DNA of 64,000 nt from an uncultured Lachnospiraceae bacterium (GTDB lineage Bacteria > Bacillota > Clostridia > Lachnospirales > Lachnospiraceae): the NCBI GenBank assembly GCA_910588875.1, contig CAJURT010000001.1, positions 62,001-126,000 on the forward strand. Reading direction: 5' to 3'. The notes below the pieces were generated by a model that worked only from the letters and a program-made list of their open reading frames with translations, did not search any database and was not told where the DNA came from. Of this stretch, positions 1 through 7,404 are shown piece by piece; position 1 is the first letter of the stretch; the number at the start of each line of letters is the position of its first letter. Position numbers and translations under genes: made by a program.

Positions 1-11
1 TTGCCAGCCAT
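1..11 (-). CDS. start of a truncated gene at the window edge
   Basis: Reading the minus strand, an ATG at 11..9 follows a GGAGGAG ribosome binding site lying in the last codons of the neighbouring glycosidase gene, and the next codons are GCT GGC before the window ends. This looks like the first three codons of a translationally coupled downstream gene. Nothing can be said about its product. It could also be a chance ATG. Confidence 0.35.
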
Positions 12-12
12 A

Positions 13-1356
13 TTATTTCTCCTCCCTGATTTTTAAGACAACCCCTTCGTTGCCCGGTAATGTGATAGAAAGCCTGCCGTCCTTTATGGGAATGATGGAA
101 CCGTCCATCAGGTTTTCTGCCAGGGATGCCTTGAGGGGAACCGGAATAGTGAGGTCAGCGGGCTGGGCATCATTGTTGGCAGCCGTGATAACTGACGATC
201 CGTCCGCATGGCGGGCAAAGGCATACTGGCGGTTGGTCAGCAGCAGTTCCTGGTACCGTCCGCCTGCAAATTCCGGATGGGTAGTATGGATGTGTGCCAG
301 CCGGGAAATAAAATCTGTCAGACTGCAGTGCAGCCGTTCACTGTCTGCCATGGCAATCTGCGGGCGCAGCTGGATATCGCTGTTATTGGTGCGCATTCCC
401 TCCACACCCCATTCCCCCCCGTAGTAAACAGAAGGGATGCCGGGCAAGGTAAACAGGAGCAGATAGGCAAGCGGCAGATGTTCTTTGTCCTTCAGCTTGC
501 TGGCAATCCGGTTCTCATCGTGGTTGTCAACAAAGGTGTACAGCTTTGTTCCGATAGCCTCCAGGCGACGTACATTGTGGGCAATTTCAAAGAAATTGTG
601 GTCATTCAGCCCAGAATACAAGCTTTTATGTAGCTCGTAATTGGTGACGGAATGGAGCATTTCAGGATTGGCCCAGCGGGAATAGTCCCCGTGGATTACT
701 TCGCCCATCAGCCAGAAATCTTCCTTCATATCGGCTGTCTGCCGGCGCAGTTCCGCCATAAACCGAAAATCCAGCACATTGGCACAGTCCAGGCGGATCC
801 CGTCAATATCAAATTCATCAATCCAGAAACGGATCACATCAAAGAGATATTCTTTAACTTGCGGGTTCTGGAGGTTGAGGCAGGGAAGTTCATAATGCCC
901 CTGCCAGGCCTCGTAGCCAAAGGGGTCGCCCAGGGGGCTCTGCCAGCCGAAATTCACACCCTTATACCAGTCGGCATAGGGGGAAGCTTCTCTTTTCTGC
1001 CGGATATCCTGAAAGGCAAAAAACTCACGGCCAGTATGGTTAAATACGCCGTCAACCACAACACGGATATCAGCCTCATGGCACAGTTTTACAAAATGGG
1101 CAAAGTCTTCATTGGTTCCCAGGCGCCGGTCCGTTAGTTTATAGTCACGGGTGTCATAGCCGTGGGAGGACGATTCGAAAAGGGGGCCGATATAGAGGGC
1201 ATTGCAGCCTAAGTCTTTCATATGGGCAACCCAGAGATCCAATTCCTCAAAACCTTCTGAACCAATGTTTTCTAAATCATGGTTTTCCTTGGGTGCACCA
1301 GTCATGCCCAGCGGATACATGTGGTAAAATACAGCCTTTTCGTACCAAGTACTCAT
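13..1356 (-). CDS. GH13 alpha-amylase family glycosidase
   Basis: Predicted cytoplasmic alpha-glucan hydrolase of 447 residues with no signal peptide. Glycoside hydrolase family 13 motifs are in order: VVVDGVFNHTG (region I, about 99-109), GIRLDCANVLD with the likely nucleophile Asp190, LMGEVIHGDY with the acid/base Glu219, and FVDNHDENR with Asp280. The C-terminal 80 residues look like the usual beta-sandwich domain. Length and absence of an export signal suit an intracellular maltodextrin or cyclomaltodextrin hydrolase; the exact specificity cannot be read. The ATG follows AGGAGG with 9-nt spacing. It is the last complete gene of a minus-strand group (ArsR regulator, DUF2508 protein, this gene), with a 34-nt gap to the DUF2508 gene, so co-transcription is likely. 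Confidence 0.88.
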   Translation of the reverse strand: MSTWYEKAVFYHMYPLGMTGAPKENHDLENIGSEGFEELDLWVAHMKDLGCNALYIGPLFESSSHGYDTRDYKLTDRRLGTNEDFAHFVKLCHEADIRVVVDGVFNHTGREFFAFQDIRQKREASPYADWYKGVNFGWQSPLGDPFGYEAWQGHYELPCLNLQNPQVKEYLFDVIRFWIDEFDIDGIRLDCANVLDFRFMAELRRQTADMKEDFWLMGEVIHGDYSRWANPEMLHSVTNYELHKSLYSGLNDHNFFEIAHNVRRLEAIGTKLYTFVDNHDENRIASKLKDKEHLPLAYLLLFTLPGIPSVYYGGEWGVEGMRTNNSDIQLRPQIAMADSERLHCSLTDFISRLAHIHTTHPEFAGGRYQELLLTNRQYAFARHADGSSVITAANNDAQPADLTIPVPLKASLAENLMDGSIIPIKDGRLSITLPGNEGVVLKIREEK

Positions 1357-1390
1357 TGATGTAAACCTCCTGAAAGATGCAAATAATCGA

Positions 1391-1615
1391 TCAGAGCTCC
1401 TCTAATAATTTGAAGCGTCTGAGCAGAAACTGATACCGGAGTTGTGCCGCCTTCAATTCGTAGATATAACAGTCGATCAGCGTCGGATCCACCACCTGTT
1501 CAAAATGGTTCCGGGCAGACTCGATCTTGTTCCGCGTGCGGTCGATCTCTTCAATCAGTTCCTGATTTTCTGGCGGCAGGCTCTGCCTGCGTCTTGGTAA
1601 AAGCCCTGTTTTCAT
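1391..1615 (-). CDS. DUF2508 (YaaL-like) small protein
   Basis: Small soluble protein of 74 residues, mostly helical and highly charged. The C-terminal stretch around residues 43-72 (DPTLIDCYIYELKAAQLRYQ and following LLRRFK) matches what I recall of the YaaL/DUF2508 family, a conserved Firmicute protein of unknown function. The start is supported by AGGAGATAGAACT before the ATG. It lies between an ArsR regulator and a GH13 glycosidase on the same strand. No catalytic motif is visible. Confidence 0.65.
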   Translation of the reverse strand: MKTGLLPRRRQSLPPENQELIEEIDRTRNKIESARNHFEQVVDPTLIDCYIYELKAAQLRYQFLLRRFKLLEEL

Positions 1616-1712
1616 AGTTCTATCTCCTGTCTGATGGTTTGATAGGATATAGTATTTTCCGGAAATGGAAAGTTATACAGGGTTTGTGAAAAAATGTCAC
1701 CCGGAAAAAGGA

Positions 1713-2063
1713 TTATTCCGGGGAGAGAGCCTCCTCCACCATAAAGCCCAGCTTCATCAGGCGCTGGGTAGACTCCCGAAGCGTTAAACGGTAATAATTG
1801 GAAGTGCCGGACTCCCGCACCTGCACCAGGCCGGAATCCTTCAAAATCTTCAGATGGTGGGAGATGGCAGGCCGGGATAAGCTGACCTGGCTTGTGATCT
1901 CATTGACATTCAATCCGTTCTGGTTGCCGCTCTGGGCGGCATGGCTTAGAATCTCTATGATATTCAGGCGCATCTCATCACCCAGTGCGATAAACAGCGG
2001 CATGCATTCATGGAAATAGGCATCCAGCCGTTTTATATCGGTTGGTTTTTTGCAGTCCGCCAT
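1713..2063 (-). CDS. ArsR-family winged-helix transcriptional regulator
   Basis: DNA-binding repressor-type protein of 116 residues. A winged helix-turn-helix is clear at about 50-95: VNEITSQVSLSRPAISHHLK, then LKDSGLVQVRESGTSNYYRL. There is no CxC pair of the metal-sensing ArsR/SmtB type in the recognition helix, so the signal is probably not arsenite or zinc bound at the alpha-3 site. The N-terminus (FHECMPLFIALGDEMRLNII) is the typical dimerisation and helix 2 region. The start has AAGGAGG 7 nt upstream. A perfect palindrome at 2077-2092 between its promoter and start codon suggests autoregulation. Neighbouring targets could be the DUF2508 and glycosidase genes. Confidence 0.85.
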   Translation of the reverse strand: MADCKKPTDIKRLDAYFHECMPLFIALGDEMRLNIIEILSHAAQSGNQNGLNVNEITSQVSLSRPAISHHLKILKDSGLVQVRESGTSNYYRLTLRESTQRLMKLGFMVEEALSPE

Positions 2064-2076
2064 AAAGCCCTCCTTG

Positions 2077-2092
2077 GTTTAAAAATTTAAAC
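2077..2092. promoter_or_regulatory. palindromic operator of the ArsR-type regulator
   Basis: GTTTAAA, a 2-nt spacer, then TTTAAAC: a perfect 7+7 dyad lying just downstream of the minus-strand promoter and 13 nt before the regulator's start codon. ArsR-family proteins usually bind AT-rich dyads of this kind next to their own gene. The assignment to this regulator is inferred from position. Confidence 0.6.
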
Positions 2093-2099
2093 TGAAAAC

Positions 2100-2128
2100 A
2101 TTTTACCACTAAAAAAGGGGAACGTCAA
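2100..2128 (-). promoter_or_regulatory. sigma-A promoter of the ArsR-type gene
   Basis: On the minus strand TTGACG (2128..2123) and TAAAAT (2105..2100) are separated by 17 bp. Transcription would start just at the edge of the palindromic operator, so a bound repressor would block it. Confidence 0.7.
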
Positions 2129-2224
2129 CAAAAAAATAGGGAGAAAAATAAGGTCTTTGGGGGAAGTGCATAAAACAAATCGGAAGCTTTAATCCAAAAA
2201 AACAGAAAAAAATCAAAAAAAGTA

Positions 2225-2253
2225 TTGACAGAAGCCGGTGGAATGTGCATAAT
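2225..2253 (+). promoter_or_regulatory. sigma-A promoter of the Tad pilus locus
   Basis: TTGACA at 2225-2230, 17-bp spacer, CATAAT at 2248-2253. Expected transcription start is near 2260. It is the only strong promoter seen upstream of the pilus genes, which then run without large gaps to 12383. Confidence 0.75.
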
Positions 2254-2267
2254 AAGATACATCAGCA

Positions 2268-2345
2268 CCGATTCGAGGTGCGGGATTCTTGTATACCTGA
2301 TTGCCTGGGGACGGGATATTCCCAGGGCAGCCAAAGCTTTATCGG
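2268..2345 (+). ncRNA. candidate structured 5' leader of the Tad locus
   Basis: The gene-free stretch 2064-2388 holds two divergent promoters and this element. Starting about 8 nt after the predicted transcript start, the sequence can fold as a three-way junction. A closing stem pairs CCGAT (2268-2272) with ATCGG (2341-2345). A second stem pairs AGGT (2276-2279) with ACCT (2295-2298). The strongest pairs CCTGGG (2304-2309) with CCCAGG (2321-2326). The layout is riboswitch-like, but I could not match it to a known class (compared by eye with c-di-GMP-I, TPP, THF and ZTP consensus features). Folding is inferred by eye only. Confidence 0.35.
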
Positions 2346-2388
2346 CATATTTTCCACACAAAAAGAAGATGTAAGGCAGAAAAAGGGG

Positions 2389-2907
2389 GTGAAGTACGTA
2401 AAAACGGGGTTATTTTGCCTGATCCTGGCAGGGGCAGCCTGGACGGATGCTACGGAAGGCAGGATCCGGAATCGGTGGCTGCTTGCCGGAGCGGCAGCAG
2501 GGGTATGGTTCCAGGGGAAGGTTTTTTTCCCTGCCGCCACAGTGGTCCTGGTTTTATCATTTTTGCTGTTCCGCCTGCGGATGATGGGAGCCGGGGACGG
2601 AAAGCTGATGGCATTGATTGCCGGATATCTGGGCATGGAGGCCGGGATGGAGGCAATCCTTACCGGGATGGTGGTAGGGGCATGTTGGTCATTGTGCCGT
2701 CTGTGGCACAAAAAGAGCTTAAAGACACGTCTTATTTATCTGACTGCATATATCATGCGGCTATTTCAGACAGGAAAAGCAGAGATTTATTGTGAAGGGG
2801 CGCTTAAGGATCCGGAGCGGACAATACCGCTGGCGCCCTGCATGGCAGCAGGCACATATCTTTACCTGATGGTATCAGGGGCAGTGTCTGTGTGGACGGG
2901 GAGATAA
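2389..2907 (+). CDS. TadV/CpaA-type prepilin peptidase (A24 family)
   Basis: Membrane aspartyl protease that removes the leader from Flp-type prepilins. The two catalytic Asp motifs of family A24 are present: WTDATEGRIRN near residue 20 and MMGAGDGKLM (GxGD) near residue 70. Hydrophobic segments surround both. The likely start is the GTG at 2389 (VKYVKTGLFCLI); a longer reading frame upstream would run through the leader RNA and is unlikely. The ribosome binding site is only moderate. About 172 residues, normal for CpaA-like peptidases that lack the methylase domain. First gene of the pilus locus; a second A24 peptidase lies at 10335. Confidence 0.8.
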   Translation: MKYVKTGLFCLILAGAAWTDATEGRIRNRWLLAGAAAGVWFQGKVFFPAATVVLVLSFLLFRLRMMGAGDGKLMALIAGYLGMEAGMEAILTGMVVGACWSLCRLWHKKSLKTRLIYLTAYIMRLFQTGKAEIYCEGALKDPERTIPLAPCMAAGTYLYLMVSGAVSVWTGR

Positions 2908-2921
2908 AGGAAAGGAACTTT

Positions 2922-3929
2922 ATGAAAAGGATTATGGGTGTTTATGATGCGGACCCGTTTTATGCGGACCGCTTTGCGGAATTTGCCAACCAGAAGGAAC
3001 AGATCCCATTTACGGTAGTGGCGTTTTCAAGTATTGCAAAGCTGGAGGCCTTTTCCGGGCAGCAGCAGCTGGATCTGCTGCTGGTAGGAGACGAGGTGGA
3101 TAAAACCCTGCTTACGGAGGTGAAGGTGAAGCAGACGATACGCCTGTCAGAGACAAAGGAGGCTTTGGCAGGGGAGATCCCGGTGGTATATAAATATCAG
3201 GCATCGGATGCAATCCTGCGGGAGGTGATGGCCTGCTATAAGGTACAGCCAGAGCAGTCCCCATTGATTGCAATGGGAAAGAAAAGCATGGTCATCGGCG
3301 TGTACTCCCCGGTTAGCCGGTGCGGGAAAACGGGATTTTGCATGACATTGGGACAGATCCTTGCCAGGGAGTCCCAGGTATTGTTTATAAGCCTGGAGGA
3401 ACATTCGGGGCTCTCCCGGCTTACGGGAACAGAGTATACCACAAGTCTTTCGGACCTGATTTATGATTTCCGGCAGGGGGATTATACGCGCATGCGCTTA
3501 GGTGCGGTGGTGCATAACTGGGGAGGGCTGGACTATATCCCTCCGGCGCTTTATGCGGAGGATCTGGCAGAACTGCGGGGGGAGGAACTGGCCAGGCTGA
3601 CGGCACAGATTGCATCCGATGGTATTTATCAGGTGGTTTTGGTGGATATTGGCCATCTGGGAAGGGGGTTGGAACCGCTTTTGGATATATGCGACGTGAT
3701 CTACACCCCCATAAAGGATGACTGCGTGTCCATGGCAAAGATAAGCGCCTGGCAGGAGTATCTGGAACTATGCGGGAGGGCATACCTGTGGGAACGGGTG
3801 CAGATGTTAAAGCTGCCGCGCCCGGGGACGGTCTGGCAGGCAGAAACGTATCTGGAGCAGCTGCTCTGGGGAGAGATGGGGGATTTTGCCCGGAACCTGT
3901 TAAAAGGGCAGACAGGGAATAACAAATGA
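2922..3929 (+). CDS. TadZ/CpaE-like pilus assembly ATPase
   Basis: Predicted MinD/ParA-superfamily protein that places the Tad assembly machine. The N-terminal 110 residues form a receiver-like domain (LLLVGDEVDKTLL). A deviant Walker A follows, SPVSRCGKTGF, with the GKT core but without the usual KGG start. A Walker B-like VVLVDIGHLG lies near 245. The ATG at 2922 follows AAAGGAAGG and avoids overlap with the upstream peptidase gene. About 335 residues, close to the family length. It ends with an ATGA overlap into tadA, as expected for coupled tadZ-tadA. Confidence 0.8.
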   Translation: MKRIMGVYDADPFYADRFAEFANQKEQIPFTVVAFSSIAKLEAFSGQQQLDLLLVGDEVDKTLLTEVKVKQTIRLSETKEALAGEIPVVYKYQASDAILREVMACYKVQPEQSPLIAMGKKSMVIGVYSPVSRCGKTGFCMTLGQILARESQVLFISLEEHSGLSRLTGTEYTTSLSDLIYDFRQGDYTRMRLGAVVHNWGGLDYIPPALYAEDLAELRGEELARLTAQIASDGIYQVVLVDIGHLGRGLEPLLDICDVIYTPIKDDCVSMAKISAWQEYLELCGRAYLWERVQMLKLPRPGTVWQAETYLEQLLWGEMGDFARNLLKGQTGNNK

Positions 3930-5161
3930 CAGGGGGCGTGGGGATGAATGGGGACAACAGCATGCTGGAACGCCTTAAGGGGCAGATCCGCAGGGAACTG
4001 CAGAACCAGAACAGGATTGAGGAGGAGGAACTGAATGCCTGTATCCAGAGGAATATTGAGGAGGAGGCTGCCGAACATTATCTCCCCTTAAGAAAACGCC
4101 TGGAACTGCGGACAAGGCTGTATGATGCTTTCCGGAGACTGGATATTCTGCAGGAACTGGTGGATGACCCACAGGTAACAGAGATCATGGTAAATGGGAA
4201 GGACCATATTTTTGTGGAGAGGAAGGGGGCGATCAGCCGTTGGGAACATGGGTTTGAAAGGGAAGAACAGCTGGAGGATATGATCCAGCAGATAGTCAGC
4301 CGGATCAACCGTTCGGTGAATGTCTCGCACCCCATCGCGGATGCCCGCCTGGAGAACGGGGCCCGCGTCCATGTGGTGCTTCCGCCGGTAGCCCTGGACG
4401 GGCCGGTAGTCACGATCCGGAAATTCCCGGAGCCGATTACGGCGGAAAAACTGATTGCCATGAATTCCCTGACAAAGGAAGCGGCAGAGTTTTTGGAGAG
4501 GCTGGTAAAGTCCGGGTATAACCTGTTTATCAGCGGGGGGACAGGATCGGGGAAAACCACATTTTTAAATGCCATGTCTGGCTTTATCCCGGCGACGGAG
4601 CGGATTATCACTATCGAGGATTCTGCGGAACTTCAGATCCGCCAGATCCCCAATCTGGTGCGGATGGAGACCCGCAATGCCAATGCAGAGGGGGAGGGAG
4701 CCATTGAGATCAGTGATTTGATCCGGGCTTCCCTGCGGATGAGGCCGGACCGGATCGTGGTGGGGGAGGTGCGGGGCAAGGAGTGCCTGGATATGCTGCA
4801 GGCGCTGAATACCGGCCATGCCGGCAGCCTTTCCACCGGCCATGGCAACAGTCCCCGGGATATGCTGTCGCGGTTGGAAACCATGGCATTGATGGGGGCA
4901 GACCTGCCGCTTCCGGCGGTACGCAGCCAGATTGCATCGGCGATTGATATCCTGGTACACCTGGGAAGGTTGCGGGACCGGACCAGGAAGGTGCTGGAGA
5001 TTGTGGAGGTGGGAAATTATGAGGAAGGGGAAATACGGCTCAACCCCCTGTTCCGGTTCGAGGAGGAGCCGGGAGGAACAAAAAGCGTCTGCGGCCGTCT
5101 CAAAAAGGTGGGTACGCTCCAGGCAGTCGGAAAACTTAGGGCAGCAGGCTACCAATTATAA
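3926..5161 (+). CDS. tadA: TadA/CpaF secretion ATPase
   Basis: Hexameric ATPase that powers Flp/Tad pilus assembly at the inner face of the membrane. Visible motifs: ISGGTGSGKTTFLNAM (Walker A, near residue 200), ITIEDSAELQI (Asp box), RIVVGEVRGKECLDML (Walker B) and LSTGHGNSPRDMLSRLE (His box). The N-terminal 100 residues are helical and include VTEIMVNGKDHIFVERKG, typical of CpaF. The ATG at 3926 overlaps the TGA of tadZ. A second in-frame ATG at 3944 has the better ribosome binding site (AGGGGG, 7-nt spacing), so the true protein may be six residues shorter. Full length for the family. Confidence 0.93.
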   Translation: MTGGVGMNGDNSMLERLKGQIRRELQNQNRIEEEELNACIQRNIEEEAAEHYLPLRKRLELRTRLYDAFRRLDILQELVDDPQVTEIMVNGKDHIFVERKGAISRWEHGFEREEQLEDMIQQIVSRINRSVNVSHPIADARLENGARVHVVLPPVALDGPVVTIRKFPEPITAEKLIAMNSLTKEAAEFLERLVKSGYNLFISGGTGSGKTTFLNAMSGFIPATERIITIEDSAELQIRQIPNLVRMETRNANAEGEGAIEISDLIRASLRMRPDRIVVGEVRGKECLDMLQALNTGHAGSLSTGHGNSPRDMLSRLETMALMGADLPLPAVRSQIASAIDILVHLGRLRDRTRKVLEIVEVGNYEEGEIRLNPLFRFEEEPGGTKSVCGRLKKVGTLQAVGKLRAAGYQL

Positions 5162-5888
5162 CTGCTACCGGCTGAGGGCATGGGAATTTGTTGTCGGCCT
5201 GGGGAAGGGGGTGGCGGTGTGCGGGATTTTATCCTTTACTTTTTACCGGAGCATGAAGATTTTTTTGTGGATGCTCCCCTGTGCCATAGCCGGGCCGGTG
5301 TTAGAGCGGAGGAAGCGGTTGGAGAAACGGAAAAAGGAACTGGCAGGGCAGTTTAAGGAGAGTATGATGGTGCTGGCTTCGTCCCTGAGCGCAGGCTACT
5401 CGATTGAAAATGCCCTGGCGGCAAGTGTGGAGGAACTGGCCATGTTGTTTGGAAGTGAGGGGATGATTGTCCGGGAATTTGCCTATATGGTACAGCAGAT
5501 CCGCACGAACCGTTCCGTGGAACGGGTATTGGAGGACTTTGCAGAGAGAAGCGGTTTGGAGGATGTGCAGAATTTTGCAGAGGTCTTTTCCGTGGCAAAA
5601 CGCAGCAGCGGTGATTTGGGCGGCATTATGCGCCATACTGCGGAGATTATCCGGGACAAGATGCAGGTGAGGGAGGAGATCCTTACCATGACGGCATCCC
5701 GGCAGTTTGAGCAGAAGGTTATGAATATGATTCCCTTTTTTATTGTGTTTTATGTGGAAAGCGCTTCCCCCGGATTTTTCGGGCAGATGTATGGGAGCGG
5801 TTTGGGAAGGATGCTCATGAGCGGATGCCTGGCTGTGTACCTGGTTTCCTATATATTGTCAAAGAAGATACTGGAGATTGAGGTGTAA
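5019..5888 (+). CDS. tadB: TadB-like pilus assembly membrane protein
   Basis: T2SSF-family inner-membrane platform protein of the Tad apparatus. Two N-terminal membrane segments flank residues about 60-95 (GVAVCGILSFTFYRS, FLWMLPCAIAGPV). A cytoplasmic helical domain follows with MMVLASSLSAGYSIENALAA and FAEVFSVAKRSSGDLGGIM, typical of TadB, and a C-terminal hairpin. The start is unclear. The ATG at 5019 has an excellent GGAGGT site 8 nt upstream but lies 143 nt inside tadA. Homologous similarity seems to begin only near NYNCYRL (about 5152), where no ATG exists. Long tadA/tadB overlap is therefore likely. Confidence 0.8.
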   Translation: MRKGKYGSTPCSGSRRSREEQKASAAVSKRWVRSRQSENLGQQATNYNCYRLRAWEFVVGLGKGVAVCGILSFTFYRSMKIFLWMLPCAIAGPVLERRKRLEKRKKELAGQFKESMMVLASSLSAGYSIENALAASVEELAMLFGSEGMIVREFAYMVQQIRTNRSVERVLEDFAERSGLEDVQNFAEVFSVAKRSSGDLGGIMRHTAEIIRDKMQVREEILTMTASRQFEQKVMNMIPFFIVFYVESASPGFFGQMYGSGLGRMLMSGCLAVYLVSYILSKKILEIEV

Positions 5889-5891
5889 AGA

Positions 5892-7154
5892 ATGAGGAGG
5901 GGAGAAAGGGAAAAAGCAGGGACTAAGAACAATAAGAAGGAAAGGAAAACCCCATGGCTTGCACCGGCCGCCTGCATTCTGGGAAGCCTGGTTTTGTATG
6001 GGGTGCTTACCCTGGGAGCGGAGGGACAGGATGTGGTGTCAAAAAACGGGCACATCCTGAGGGACGGTTATGGCGGGGAAGAGCAGGAATATCAGCTGTG
6101 GGTAGAAGGCTTGTGCCAGGAGACGGTGGCAGTGGATGTCCGGGTAAAACCCCGGAGATATAAGGAAGAGGAAGCATTGGATATCTTTGAGGAGGTGATG
6201 GCCAAAATGGAGGCCCGGATCCGGGGCGGGAACCCTTCTTTGATGGAAGTGAGAAGCGATTTGCTTTTGCCCTCACGGGTGGAGGAGGGAGTGAGGCTGC
6301 GCTGGTATTCCCCGGAACCAGAAATATTAGATGCCTCGGGAAAGCTGGGAAGGGAGGTGGAGTCTGAACAGCAGGTGGTTTTGTCCGTGGAACTTTCAGC
6401 CGGATCCTGCCGCCAAAATTATGAAATCCCGGTGCGGATCCTGCCGCCCGCACGAAGCCAGGAGGAACAAAGGATCGCAAAATTCCAAAAGGAACTGCAG
6501 CAAAAGGAGGAGGTGTGCCAGGAGGAGGCCTGGCTGGCGCTGCCGGAGGATTTTCAGGGGAGAAGCCTGCGCTACCAGACAAGGGAGCAGGGGGGATATG
6601 AGGCAATTATCCTGGTTGGGGCAATCCTGGCAGTCCTTTTGGCAATGCGGGGGCAGAGTGAGGAAAAGCAGCAAAGGCAGAAAAGGGAGAAAGAACTGCT
6701 GCTGGATTATTCCGATGTGCTTTCCAAACTGATGGTATTGATCGGCGCAGGCCTTACGGTGCGTAATGCCTGGGAAAGAATGGTCCTGGACTATGAAGCG
6801 GCACAGGGGCAGGGCAGGCAAAAGGCACGGGCTGCCTATGAGGAGATGAGGAGGACTTACTACCAGATGCAAAGCGGCATGGCGGAGGGGGAGGCATATC
6901 AGGAATTTGGAAGAAGGTGCCGTCTGCAGCCATACTTAAAGCTGAGTGGGCTGCTGGAGCAAAACCGCCGCTCAGGAACAAAAAATATGAGAATGATCTT
7001 GCAGACGGAAATGTCAGATGCATTGGAGCAGCGGAAAAATCTGGCCCGCCGTCTGGGAGAAGAAGCCGGTACGAAACTATTGATGCCATTATTTTTCATG
7101 CTGGGGATCATCATGGTGATGATTATGGTGCCGGCAATGATGACAATGGGATAA
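5892..7154 (+). CDS. tadC: TadC-like platform protein with extra N-terminal outer domain
   Basis: Second T2SSF-type platform protein, 420 residues, longer than the usual 280-320. A basic N-terminus leads into a membrane segment at about 21-42 (WLAPAACILGSLVLYGVLTL). About 190 residues of soluble, charged, beta-rich sequence follow (43-235), predicted outside the membrane. A second segment (AIILVGAILAVLLAM, about 237-251) leads to the cytoplasmic T2SSF domain (YSDVLSKLMVLIGAGLTVRN), and a final segment closes the protein (MPLFFMLGIIMVMIMVPAM). The T2SSF half and the position after tadB support the call. The outer domain is not one I recognise. The start follows the tadB stop by three bases. 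Confidence 0.78.
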   Translation: MRRGEREKAGTKNNKKERKTPWLAPAACILGSLVLYGVLTLGAEGQDVVSKNGHILRDGYGGEEQEYQLWVEGLCQETVAVDVRVKPRRYKEEEALDIFEEVMAKMEARIRGGNPSLMEVRSDLLLPSRVEEGVRLRWYSPEPEILDASGKLGREVESEQQVVLSVELSAGSCRQNYEIPVRILPPARSQEEQRIAKFQKELQQKEEVCQEEAWLALPEDFQGRSLRYQTREQGGYEAIILVGAILAVLLAMRGQSEEKQQRQKREKELLLDYSDVLSKLMVLIGAGLTVRNAWERMVLDYEAAQGQGRQKARAAYEEMRRTYYQMQSGMAEGEAYQEFGRRCRLQPYLKLSGLLEQNRRSGTKNMRMILQTEMSDALEQRKNLARRLGEEAGTKLLMPLFFMLGIIMVMIMVPAMMTMG

Positions 7155-7183
7155 TTGATGAATAAACCAAGGAGGATATAAAT

Positions 7184-7372
7184 ATGAGATTACGGAATAT
7201 GGCAGAGGAGATACGGGCGTTTATGTTGGAAGAGGACGGCGTCGGCGTGATCGAGGTGGTTTTGATCTTAGTGGTCCTGATCGGCCTGGTTATCGTATTT
7301 AAGGATCAGATCAACAAACTGCTGCAGGACATCTTTAAGGAGATCAACAGCCAGTCCAAGGAAGTCTATTAA
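7184..7372 (+). CDS. Flp1-type IVb pilin
   Basis: Major pilin candidate of 62 residues. It has a short hydrophilic leader, then EEDGVGVIEVVLILVVLIGL: a Gly at the cleavage position followed by a hydrophobic segment with Glu at +5, as in Flp-type prepilins processed by A24 peptidases. The C-terminus (QINKLLQDIFKEINSQSKEVY) resembles the Flp1-like pilins of Clostridia. GGAGG lies 8 nt before the ATG. It sits alone between tadC and the DUF5702 gene; no second Flp copy was found nearby. Confidence 0.87.
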   Translation: MRLRNMAEEIRAFMLEEDGVGVIEVVLILVVLIGLVIVFKDQINKLLQDIFKEINSQSKEVY

Positions 7373-7404
7373 TAAAGAAATGCCAGGAAGGAGGCAGCGC
7401 GGAT

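Noticed and set aside
2260..2388. c-di-GMP-I riboswitch in the Tad leader
   Set aside because: Conserved GEMM positions (the GNRA tetraloop with receptor and the CGCAAAG-type core) are not present; kept only as an unknown structured leader.
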